A stretch of DNA of 64,000 nt from CBDCBA01 sp965214125 (GTDB taxonomy: Bacteria > Planctomycetota > Phycisphaerae > Tepidisphaerales > Tepidisphaeraceae): NCBI GenBank assembly GCA_965214125.1, contig CBDCBA010000024.1:1-64000 (forward strand). Reading direction: 5' to 3'. Positions 57,355 through 64,000 of the stretch are shown piece by piece. The notes beneath the pieces were generated by a model. It saw only the letters and a program-made list of their open reading frames with translations, was not told the origin of the DNA and searched no databases. Positions within the stretch are counted from its first letter, which is position 1, and each line of letters opens with the position of its first letter. A program made the position numbers and the translations under genes.

Positions 57355-57831
57355 ATGGCCTACAAGAAGTTCACAGCGAGCGCTTCGCAGCTCAAGCCCG
57401 ACCCGCGCTTCAACAGCGCGCTCGTGACCAAGTTCATCAACTGCCTGATGCTCGACGGCAAGAAGCTCGTCGCCCAGAAGGTCTTTTACGACGCGATGGA
57501 CATCGTGCAGACCAAGCTCGCCGACACCCCGCCGCTGGAGGTCTTCGAGACGGCCATCGGCAACATCAAGCCGTACGTCGAGGTGCGCTCCAAGCGCGTC
57601 GGCGGCACGAACTACCAGGTGCCGATGCAGGTCAACAAGAAGCGCCAGCAGAGCCTGGCCATCCGCTGGGTCCTTGACGCCTGCCGCGCCGAGAGCGGCC
57701 GGCCGATGAGCAAGATCCTCGCCGACGAAATCGCCGCCGCCTTTAACAAGGAAGGCAAGGCGATGAACAAGCGCGAGACCACCCACCGCATGGCCGAGGC
57801 AAACAAGGCCTTCGCGCACTTCGCGTTCTAG
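57355..57831 (+). CDS. rpsG: 30S ribosomal protein S7
   Basis: A 158-residue primary 16S rRNA-binding protein of the small subunit head. DPRFNSALVTKFINCLMLDGKKLVAQKVFYDAMD is the N-terminal signature. VEVRSKRVGGTNYQVPMQV is the conserved beta hairpin, SLAIRWVLDACR follows, and KGKAMNKRETTHRMAEANKAFAHFAF is close to the usual end. It follows rpsL after a 234-bp gap holding a small ORF. A strong hairpin comes straight after, so fusA and tuf are not in this operon here. Confidence 0.98.
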   Translation: MAYKKFTASASQLKPDPRFNSALVTKFINCLMLDGKKLVAQKVFYDAMDIVQTKLADTPPLEVFETAIGNIKPYVEVRSKRVGGTNYQVPMQVNKKRQQSLAIRWVLDACRAESGRPMSKILADEIAAAFNKEGKAMNKRETTHRMAEANKAFAHFAF

Positions 57832-57856
57832 ACACCTGCGGCGGATCGGAATCGGC

Positions 57857-57888
57857 AAGGGCGTCGGCGAACCATCGCCGACGCCCTT
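57857..57888 (+). terminator. perfect 14-bp stem after rpsG
   Basis: AAGGGCGTCGGCGA-ACCA-TCGCCGACGCCCTT is a perfect 14-bp stem with a 4-nt loop, 25 bp after the rpsG stop. The following bases are CCGCTTGC, without a long T run. Its place ends the rpsL-rpsG transcript before proA. Confidence 0.8.
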
Positions 57889-57930
57889 CCGCTTGCGCTG
57901 GAACTCCCCACCGACTCTACTCTCTCGCCC

Positions 57931-59199
57931 ATGAGCGACCTTGCCGCCTATGCCGATCGACTCGCCACGAGCGCTCGCCAAGCGTCGCTGCGGCTGATGC
58001 GCGAGAGCGGCGAGCGGCGAGCGGAAGCCATTCGCAAGGCTGCGGACCTGCTCGAGTATCGCGTCGATCGCATCGCGCAAGCGAACGCCCGCGACCTCGC
58101 CGCCGCCGATGGCCTGCCAGACGCAACGCTCGGGCGGCTGCGGCTGGACGAGGCGAAGGTCTTAAAGATGGCGGACGCCCTTCGCCAAATTGCCGACCAG
58201 CCCGACCCGGTCGGCCGCACCCTCGGCGGCGAGGTGCGGCCCAGCGGCATCCGGTTGGAGAAGCGCGCCGTGCCGATCGGCGTGATCCTGTTCATCTACG
58301 AAAGCCGTCCCAACGTGACCGCCGACGCGGCCGCCCTATGCCTGAAGAGCGGCAACAGCGTGATCCTCCGCGGCGGCAAGGAGGCGGCCCAGTCGGCGAA
58401 GGCAATCGCCGACTGCGTGCATCAGGCGATGGTCGAGACCGGCCTGCCGACGGGCGCCGTGCAGCTTGTCGAACGGCCGGAACGCGAGCTGGTTCCCCTC
58501 CTGCTCGCCCGCGGCGACGCGATCGACGTCGCCATCCCGCGCGGCGGCAAGGGGCTGATTGAGGCCGTCACGAAGGCTGCAACGATGCCGGTGCTGAAGC
58601 ACCTCGACGGCAATTGTCATCTCTACGTTCACGCCGACGTGGCCTTGCTCGATGATCCGCAGCCGGTGCTCGACCTGATCGTCAACGCCAAGACGAGCTA
58701 TCCCGGCGGTGGCGTGTGCAACGCGGTCGAGCACGTCCTGGTCCACCGCGACGCGGCCGCCCTGTTGCCGCGTCTGTGCAACGCCCTGGCCGCCGCGAAC
58801 GTGGAGGTGCGGGGCGACGATGCGGTCGTTGAGGCATGGCCGCAGGCGAAGCGGGCCGAGGCCGCAGACTGGGACGAGGAGTACCTTGCGCCGATTCTCT
58901 CGATCAAGGTCGTCGAGTCGCTCGACGCGGCGATCGCGCACATCAATCGCCACGGCAGCCGGCATACAGATGGCATCCTCACGCGCGACATCCAGGTGGC
59001 CGAGCGGTTCGTGGCGGGCGTCGATTCGGCGAGCGTGATGGTGAACGCCTCCACCCGCTTCGCCGACGGCGGCGAGTACGGGCTGGGCGCCGAGATCGGC
59101 ATCAGCACCGACAAGCTTCACGCCCGCGGCCCGATGGGGGCGGCCGATTTGTGCAGCTACAAGTGGGTCGTCGTCGGCGACATGGCGACCCGCCGGTGA
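57931..59199 (+). CDS. proA: glutamate-5-semialdehyde dehydrogenase (gamma-glutamyl phosphate reductase)
   Basis: A 422-residue NADPH enzyme in proline synthesis, reducing gamma-glutamyl phosphate. The N-terminus has LDEAKVLKMADALRQIADQPDPVG and EKRAVPIGVILFIYESRPNVTADAAALCLKSGNSVILRGGKEA. MPVLKHLDGNCHLYVHADVAL precedes TSYPGGGVCNAVEHVLVH, which holds the catalytic Cys. VNASTRFADGGEYGLGAEIGISTDKLHARGPMG is the C-terminal signature. Length matches the family. proB is not in the window. Confidence 0.97.
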   Translation: MSDLAAYADRLATSARQASLRLMRESGERRAEAIRKAADLLEYRVDRIAQANARDLAAADGLPDATLGRLRLDEAKVLKMADALRQIADQPDPVGRTLGGEVRPSGIRLEKRAVPIGVILFIYESRPNVTADAAALCLKSGNSVILRGGKEAAQSAKAIADCVHQAMVETGLPTGAVQLVERPERELVPLLLARGDAIDVAIPRGGKGLIEAVTKAATMPVLKHLDGNCHLYVHADVALLDDPQPVLDLIVNAKTSYPGGGVCNAVEHVLVHRDAAALLPRLCNALAAANVEVRGDDAVVEAWPQAKRAEAADWDEEYLAPILSIKVVESLDAAIAHINRHGSRHTDGILTRDIQVAERFVAGVDSASVMVNASTRFADGGEYGLGAEIGISTDKLHARGPMGAADLCSYKWVVVGDMATRR

Positions 59200-59213
59200 C
59201 AAATCGCTGACGA

Positions 59214-59993
59214 TCAGCGTTTCACCGGCTCGGCCGCCAGGATGGCGCGAACGCGAATGGTCCGCTGGGCGACCGTCGCGTAGCCGTCGGCATCGAAGGC
59301 GTGGAAGTCGCCTACAAGCGTGATGTCCACGAACCCGTCGTAGAGCGGGTTGAACGTCACGAGCACGTCGCCGGGCTGAAGCTGAAGCTCGCCGCCGCCC
59401 GTCCCGCCACCGGTGTTGAGGAAGATCCCGCTCGGGCCGTCGGACTTCTTGCCACTCGGGGCGGTGTAGGACCACTCGGCGTAGTCGAGGTCGCGCGGGC
59501 CGACCGGCTCCCCTTCGGCCAGCTTGGCGGCCACGGCGTCGCTCGTGGCGACGGGCAGGGCCAAATCCATCTCGAAGTAGAAGCTGTGCTTCTTCCAGTC
59601 GCTGCGCAACGCCTCGGGCGGGTCGTCGCTGTAGACCAGCGCCCGCACGCGCGGGCCGCCCTCAACATCACCGGCCTCGGCGGGCTCGGCCTTCAGGTAA
59701 AGCCGGGCCGGCGGGAACTCGTAGGTAACGCTCTCGCCCTCGTCGTCGGTGATGGTGATGAACGCCGGCTGCTCGACGCGGGCGGTCACCTCCACCGGGT
59801 CGGTCGCGTCGCCCGGCTGCGTCGCGGGGGCGACGGCGGGCTCCGTGGTCGGTCGCGGGCGGGGCTGGGGCTCAACCGGCCGCATGACCATCGGCCCCTT
59901 CGCGACGGGATCGTCGTCATCGCACCCCGTGCCGACGCAAAACGTGGCGGCGAGCAGCAGGGCAGCGACGGACTGGATCTGGCGACGGTTCAC
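59214..59993 (-). CDS. putative lipoprotein, hypothetical
   Basis: A 259-residue exported protein. The start GTG 59993 follows GAGGAG with good spacing. The signal is SVAALLLAATFCVGTGC, ending in a lipobox-like Cys. A Pro/Thr-rich linker (EPQPRPRPTTEPAVAPATQP) follows. The folded part is beta-rich: ARVEQPAFITITDDEGESVTYEFPPARLYL and VLVTFNPLYDGFVDITLVGDFHAF. A Gly-rich loop (LNTGGGTGGGELQL) lies between. I do not recognise a family. It is divergent from the zinc-ribbon membrane gene, with an 89-bp intergenic region. Confidence 0.7.
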   Translation of the reverse strand: MNRRQIQSVAALLLAATFCVGTGCDDDDPVAKGPMVMRPVEPQPRPRPTTEPAVAPATQPGDATDPVEVTARVEQPAFITITDDEGESVTYEFPPARLYLKAEPAEAGDVEGGPRVRALVYSDDPPEALRSDWKKHSFYFEMDLALPVATSDAVAAKLAEGEPVGPRDLDYAEWSYTAPSGKKSDGPSGIFLNTGGGTGGGELQLQPGDVLVTFNPLYDGFVDITLVGDFHAFDADGYATVAQRTIRVRAILAAEPVKR

Positions 59994-60082
59994 GGTGACT
60001 CCTCTTCCCTTCCATCCCAAGACTCTCGAACAGTCGCAACGTGCGGTGCAACCGGCGGAAGTCTCGGACGTATCATAACACA

Positions 60083-60853
60083 ATGGCCGACGCCGCCGCG
60101 ACGCTTCCGGACGAACCCGCTCCCGACGACTCGGCCATCGTCTGCGAGGGGTGCGGCTACCGGCTCGACGGCCTGCCCAACACGGCCCGGTGCCCCGAAT
60201 GCGGCTTCAGCGTCGCCCAGAGCACGATCGACAGCCCCCGCGCTGCCACCGCCTGGGAGCGGACGGGCGGCCTCGGTGCCTTTATTGGGACGACCGCCCG
60301 CGTGCTTTGTTCGCCCACAACGTTCTATCGGACGCTCAAGGCCCATCCGACGGCGGATGAAACGGGCGCGGCGACACGGTTTCGCGCGATGCACCTTGGC
60401 GCCGCGTCGGGACTGTTCGCGGCGGGAATCCTCACCCACTACCTCGTGGTTTCACCGACGGCGCGCGGACTGTGGTACGGCCAGCGCTGGCCCGATTGGC
60501 TACTCGTCGTACCGTGGGCGGTTATCGCGGGGCTGACGTTCGCGGCCGCCCTGCTCACCGCCGCGCTCGCCGCCCGACTGACGGCGTTCGAGGCGCGGTG
60601 GCGCGGCCTGCGCATGCCGATGCGTGTTGCGCGGCGGTGCCTGTCCTACCACGCGGCCCACGCCTCGGCGGCGGCGCTGGCCTTCGCGACGATCGCCCTC
60701 GGCTACCGCCTGCTCTGGCTGCTTGGCCTGGTCGACTTCGCGTCGTTCGTGCCGTACATCGCCACGCTCTCGGCCTGCACGATTGTCGGGGCGGTTTACC
60801 TGTTCTGGACCTACTGGGTCGGCATGCGGAACATGCAGTATGCCAACGTCTGA
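60083..60853 (+). CDS. zinc-ribbon membrane protein, hypothetical
   Basis: A 256-residue protein with an N-terminal zinc ribbon, CEGCGYRLDGLPNTARCPECGFSV, whose four Cys are in two CxxC pairs. About five spans follow, including AASGLFAAGILTHYLVV, WAVIAGLTFAAALLTAAL and LLWLLGLVDFASFVPYI. CxxCGYxLxGL ribbons joined to membrane domains are frequent in Planctomycetes, though unnamed. ATG 60083 is used. The 3' end overlaps the deacetylase start by 14 bp, so the two are probably one transcript. Confidence 0.75.
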   Translation: MADAAATLPDEPAPDDSAIVCEGCGYRLDGLPNTARCPECGFSVAQSTIDSPRAATAWERTGGLGAFIGTTARVLCSPTTFYRTLKAHPTADETGAATRFRAMHLGAASGLFAAGILTHYLVVSPTARGLWYGQRWPDWLLVVPWAVIAGLTFAAALLTAALAARLTAFEARWRGLRMPMRVARRCLSYHAAHASAAALAFATIALGYRLLWLLGLVDFASFVPYIATLSACTIVGAVYLFWTYWVGMRNMQYANV

Positions 60854-61826
60854 CGCGCCCGCGATCACCGTCTGGGCCTCCGACCGCTTCGCCGATCACA
60901 CGCCGCCGCCGGAGCTGAACCTCGCCCACCCGGAGCGGCCGGATCGCATTTACGCCGTCAACGCGGCGCTGCGGACGTTGCCGTACCGGATCGTGGAGCC
61001 GACGACGCCCGCCGATGATGCAACGCTTCAGCTCGTCCACCCGGCCGCCTACCTGAAGCACGTCGCCCGCGTCTGCGCGCGCGGTGGATACGTCGATGCC
61101 GGCGAGACCTTCGCGAACGCCCACAGCGATACGATCGCGCGGCTGGCGGTTGGCGCGGGAATCGAGGCGGCCGACGCTGTCTGGGACGGTCGGACCCGCC
61201 GCGCGTTCGTCGCCGCGCGGCCGCCGGGTCACCACGCGCTCGCCGACCGCGCCATGGGATTCTGCCTCTACGCGACCGGCTCGATCGTCGCCAGGCACCT
61301 GCGCGAGCGACGCGGCGCGGAGCGTGTCGCGATCCTCGACTTCGACGTCCACCACGGCAACGGCACGCAGGCGATCTTCTACGACGACCCGAGCGTGCTG
61401 ACGATCTCGATCCACGAAGACCCGCAGAGCCTTTGGCCTGGCAGCGGCTTTGAGCAAGAACGCGGCACGGGACGTGGCGAGGGAGCTTGTCTCAACCTTC
61501 CGCTGCCCGCGGGTTCGGGGGACGAGGCGTACCTCGCGCGGCTGCGCGAGGAGGCCTTGCCGGCCGTACGGGAGTTCGCGCCGGACGTGCTGCTCGTCAG
61601 CGCAGGCTTCGACGCCGCCGCGGCCGACCCGCTGGCCCACTTGAACTGGACCGACGCCGCCTACGCCGCAAGCGGTCGAGCGCTCGCCGCGTTGGCCGAC
61701 GAACTCTGCGGCGGCCGGCTCGTGGCGCTGCTCGAAGGGGGCTACAATCTGGCCGCGCTCGCGGGCGGCGTCACGGCATTTCTTGAAGGTCTAACCTCAG
61801 GGTATGGCGGCCTCTCCAATCGTTGA
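60840..61826 (+). CDS. histone deacetylase family (HDAC/AcuC-like) protein
   Basis: A 328-residue zinc amidohydrolase of the arginase/deacetylase fold. HPERPDRIYAVNAAL is the usual opening. FVAARPPGHHALADRAMGFCLYA has the catalytic His pair, and LDFDVHHGNGTQAIFYDDPSV the Asp and His zinc ligands. GTGRGEGACLNLPLP and LVSAGFDAAAADPLAHLNWTD give the last Asp ligand and loop. LLEGGYNLAAL closes the fold. Bacterial relatives act on acetylated lysine or polyamines. The start lies inside the zinc-ribbon gene and its end overlaps the dipeptidase gene by 23 bp. Confidence 0.93.
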   Translation: MPTSDAPAITVWASDRFADHTPPPELNLAHPERPDRIYAVNAALRTLPYRIVEPTTPADDATLQLVHPAAYLKHVARVCARGGYVDAGETFANAHSDTIARLAVGAGIEAADAVWDGRTRRAFVAARPPGHHALADRAMGFCLYATGSIVARHLRERRGAERVAILDFDVHHGNGTQAIFYDDPSVLTISIHEDPQSLWPGSGFEQERGTGRGEGACLNLPLPAGSGDEAYLARLREEALPAVREFAPDVLLVSAGFDAAAADPLAHLNWTDAAYAASGRALAALADELCGGRLVALLEGGYNLAALAGGVTAFLEGLTSGYGGLSNR

Positions 61827-62832
61827 CGCGCACCTCGACTTGGCTTGGAATGTCTCGCGCGGTCGCGACGTCACCGAGGCCGCCGCCGACCAGCCGATCG
61901 TCGAGAACGAGACCGCCACCGTGGGCCTGCCCGACCTGCACGCCGGGGACGTCGACCTCGTCTGCGGCACCCTCTTCGCCCTGAAGGGCGACGGCGGATA
62001 TCACGATCAGATCGGCGCCGCGTGGCAGGCGTTCGCGCAGTTGAAGTCCTACTACGCCTGGGCCGCCGGCGGCCTGATCCGCCCGGTGCAGACTGCCGCC
62101 GACCTGGACAGCAAAGGCCTCGGGCTCATCGTGCTGATGGAGGGGGCCGACCCTATCAACCTCGACGGACGCGACGGCCTTGAGTCCCCCGCCTGGTGGT
62201 TCGAGCGCGGCGTGCGCATGGTCGGCATGGCCTGGGGTCAAACCCGCTTCGCCGGCGGGACCGCCGCGCCCGGCCCCCTTACCGACGACGGCCGCCGCCT
62301 CGTGCGCGAGTTGGACCAACTCGGCATGATCCACGACGCCTCCCATCTCGCCGAGGCGTCACTTGAAGACCTGCTCGACCTCGCGACCGGCCCGGTGTGC
62401 GCGTCGCACTCGAACTGCCGCGCCATCGTCCGGGACGATCCGCGCGGGCGCCACCTGCCCGATGGTCAGATTCGCGCGATCGTCGGGCGGAACGGGGTGA
62501 TCGGCATCAACCTGCTCGACAGTTTCCTCCTGCCGCCCGGCGAACTCGCCACGCGGCGGGCGACGCTGGCGGACGTGGTCGCCCACGTGCGGCACGTCTG
62601 CGACCTGGCCGGCGACGATCACCACGTCGGCCTCGGCAGCGACCTCGACGGCGGCTTCGGCCGCGAACGGGTGCCCGAGGAGTTGCACTCCGCCGCCGAC
62701 CTAGGCCGCCTAGGCGATGCCCTCTCCACCGGCGGCTTCGGCGACGACGCCGTCGCCCGCATCCTCTGCGGGAACTGGCGCGCGTTCTTCAGACAGAGCC
62801 TGCCGGGCGCAACGAACGCCGCGACCGGATGA
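61804..62832 (+). CDS. membrane dipeptidase (M19 family, renal dipeptidase-like)
   Basis: A 342-residue zinc dipeptidase-like enzyme. IVDAHLDLAWNVSRG has the HxD metal motif. VLMEGADPINLDGRDGL has the bridging Glu. MVGMAWGQTRFAGG and IHDASHLAEASLEDLLDLATGPVCASHSNCRAI supply the two other His ligands. HHVGLGSDLDGGFG contains the final Asp. GVIGINLLDSFLLPP is also typical. No signal peptide is visible, so it is probably cytoplasmic. Overlap with the deacetylase gene shows translational coupling. Confidence 0.93.
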   Translation: MAASPIVDAHLDLAWNVSRGRDVTEAAADQPIVENETATVGLPDLHAGDVDLVCGTLFALKGDGGYHDQIGAAWQAFAQLKSYYAWAAGGLIRPVQTAADLDSKGLGLIVLMEGADPINLDGRDGLESPAWWFERGVRMVGMAWGQTRFAGGTAAPGPLTDDGRRLVRELDQLGMIHDASHLAEASLEDLLDLATGPVCASHSNCRAIVRDDPRGRHLPDGQIRAIVGRNGVIGINLLDSFLLPPGELATRRATLADVVAHVRHVCDLAGDDHHVGLGSDLDGGFGRERVPEELHSAADLGRLGDALSTGGFGDDAVARILCGNWRAFFRQSLPGATNAATG

Positions 62833-62867
62833 GTCGCGGCGGTCGGAACGTTCGATAAAGCGTGGCC

Positions 62868-64000
62868 TCAACCGCGGGTCGTGTCGCTCGCCGGGGCGGC
62901 CGCGTACTCGCCAACCTCGCCGCGCCGGTTGATCGGCTCGACCGCGACGATCACCCCATCCGCCGAGGCGGCGAAGATGCGCGGGTCTTCGCGGTTGCGG
63001 GCGAAGGCCACGTAGTCGTTGCGGCGCGTCTCGTACAGGATCTCGCCCGTCTCGATGTCGTGGGCGGCAATCGAGCCGTCGCGCTGAAGCAGGTAGACAC
63101 GGCGGTCGTCGCTGCTGAGGTAGCCCTCGGCGTCGCGGGCGACCCACGCGGGCTGGCGCGAGTTGAAGCTGCCCGAGGCCTTCTTGATCGCGGCCACGCC
63201 GGCGGTCGGGATGGCCTGGTAGACGTAGTCGTCGGTCGGCACCGGGGTGTCGAACAGCTTTTCGCCGGCGAGGAATTTCCACTTGATGGTGCCGCGCAGG
63301 CGGTCGAGCACGTAGAGGGTGCCGTCGGTGCCCGCCGCGTAGACGCCGAAGGAATCGACGGCCAGCCCGGCCTCGATGCCGCGCCCTCCCTCGGTGCGGA
63401 AGCCGCGCCGCCCACGCCAGGCGCTGGCGAGACTTTCGTCGAGCCCGTACACGTTGCCCGCCAGATCGGCGGCGTAGACAAGGTTCTGGAACGCAACCGG
63501 CCGCGCCGTGATCCCCTGCGGGAACTGCACCCGGGCGAGCACCTGGGCGGCCGCCTTGGTCGGGTCGACCTGGAGCAGCCGCCCGCCGAAGTCGTCGGCG
63601 CTGCCGACGTAGACCACGCCGTCGGAGGCGAAGCCGGCGCTGGTGAGGTTGCGTGTCAGCACCGTCTCGCTGATCGGCTCGCCCGTGCGCGACTGCATGC
63701 CGATCGGCTCGCCGTCGGTTGTGCGGAGCACGAACGTGTCGCCGCGCGGGAACGCCAGGAACTCGCTCTGGTTGCCGATGCGGTTGAGCGCGTCGATGCG
63801 CAGCGGCGGAAACAGGCGGTCCTCGCGGCGGGCGATCGTCGGGTCGATGAAAACGGTCTGCCCGCTCTCGGCGCCGATGACGATCACGGTGTTCGTGTCG
63901 GTGTACGCGATCACGAGGTCACCGCGGCGGTAGAGGCGGTCGACCTTGCCGTAGCGGGCCTCGTTCACCTCCACCTTCCACTGCGCCGCGAAGCTGCCGG
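62868..64000 (-). CDS. PQQ-like beta-propeller repeat protein, 5' end outside window
   Basis: At least 377 residues, open to the window edge, so the start is not seen. The visible part begins FAAQWKVEVNEARYGKVDRL. Repeated blades follow: NTVIVIGAESGQTVFIDPTI, GVVYVGSADDFGGRLLQVDP, NLVYAADLAGNVYGLDESLA, GVYAAGTDGTLYVLDRLRGTI and RRVYLLQRDGSIAAHDIETG. Each has the YVGSxDGxLYALD-like pattern of PQQ/BamB-type propellers. Such proteins are exported or outer-membrane associated in Planctomycetes. It ends with a TGA just downstream of the convergent dipeptidase gene. Confidence 0.87.
   Translation of the reverse strand, partial: GSFAAQWKVEVNEARYGKVDRLYRRGDLVIAYTDTNTVIVIGAESGQTVFIDPTIARREDRLFPPLRIDALNRIGNQSEFLAFPRGDTFVLRTTDGEPIGMQSRTGEPISETVLTRNLTSAGFASDGVVYVGSADDFGGRLLQVDPTKAAAQVLARVQFPQGITARPVAFQNLVYAADLAGNVYGLDESLASAWRGRRGFRTEGGRGIEAGLAVDSFGVYAAGTDGTLYVLDRLRGTIKWKFLAGEKLFDTPVPTDDYVYQAIPTAGVAAIKKASGSFNSRQPAWVARDAEGYLSSDDRRVYLLQRDGSIAAHDIETGEILYETRRNDYVAFARNREDPRIFAASADGVIVAVEPINRRGEVGEYAAAPASDTTRG

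Noticed and set aside
1..64000. tRNA, rRNA or riboswitch genes
   Set aside because: I looked for cloverleaf-type conserved stretches and large rRNA blocks and recognised none; a covariance-model scan would be needed to exclude small RNAs.

Overview
The window reads as two unrelated genomes joined head to tail. Bases 1 to about 27,828 look like a Chloroflexota (Caldilinea/Anaerolineae-like) chromosome. They carry acyl-CoA metabolism genes, a phytoene/squalene synthase, an ABC-2 export system, a caa3-type cytochrome oxidase locus with a fused subunit I+III, and a block of NAD(P)H-dependent reductases. Intergenic spaces there are full of palindromic and short tandem repeats. From about 27,830 to the end the sequence looks like a Planctomycetota chromosome, probably Phycisphaerae-like. 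It has a peptidoglycan (dcw) cluster without ftsQAZ, diadenylate cyclase plus a YbbR protein, rpsL/rpsG, DUF4058 and Uma2 proteins, phytanoyl-CoA dioxygenase and Gfo/Idh/MocA oxidoreductases. The taxonomic labels are inferred from gene content, not from a database search.

The join is visible at the protein level. A NudC-type NADH pyrophosphatase runs normally up to GFVEPG, the start of its Nudix box, and within a few bases becomes the interior of MurE. Both proteins are cut at internal conserved sites, so an assembly chimera is the simplest explanation. Repeat families change at the same point. All three clear coding frameshifts (near 943, 11,488 and 25,586) lie left of it.

Left part: a hypothetical gene, a frameshifted DUF1868 gene and a CaiB/BaiF CoA-transferase (59-2384); acyl-CoA dehydrogenase convergent with phytoene synthase (2755-4976); a TIGR01777 epimerase, an SRPBCC protein and an unrecognised membrane protein (5883-8699); an ABC exporter with ATPase and two permeases, the second frameshifted (8969-11928); a respiratory locus with CtaC-cytochrome c, fused CtaD/E, a small membrane protein, CtaG, a lipoprotein cytochrome c and a haem-binding protein (12171-19617); then small reductases, a truncated DrrB permease beside a 103-bp MITE-like element, a DsbA-family protein, an HxlR regulator and a cupin (19791-27050).

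Right part: murE (partial)-murF-GNAT-mraY-ftsW-murG-murC-murB-ddl (27830-38020), with no murD at its usual place. Next come a divergent Gfo/Idh versus AraC-PhyH group, a YdjC-type deacetylase, a ComM-like ATPase and several families common in Planctomycetes (38026-46686). They are followed by a hotdog protein, an M3 peptidase, trpF, a second Gfo/Idh, the ybbR-cdaA pair and a secreted TPR-serine protease (46693-56396). The window ends with rpsL, a 44-residue membrane ORF, rpsG, proA, an HDAC-like deacetylase, an M19 dipeptidase and a PQQ-repeat protein that runs off the end.

No tRNA, rRNA, CRISPR array or complete transposase was recognised. The best candidates for undescribed biology are the 103-bp element at 22080-22182, the 7- and 8-nt periodic inverted arrays that overlap stop codons, the CdaA with an altered DGA motif, and the small membrane proteins in the oxidase and ribosomal loci.
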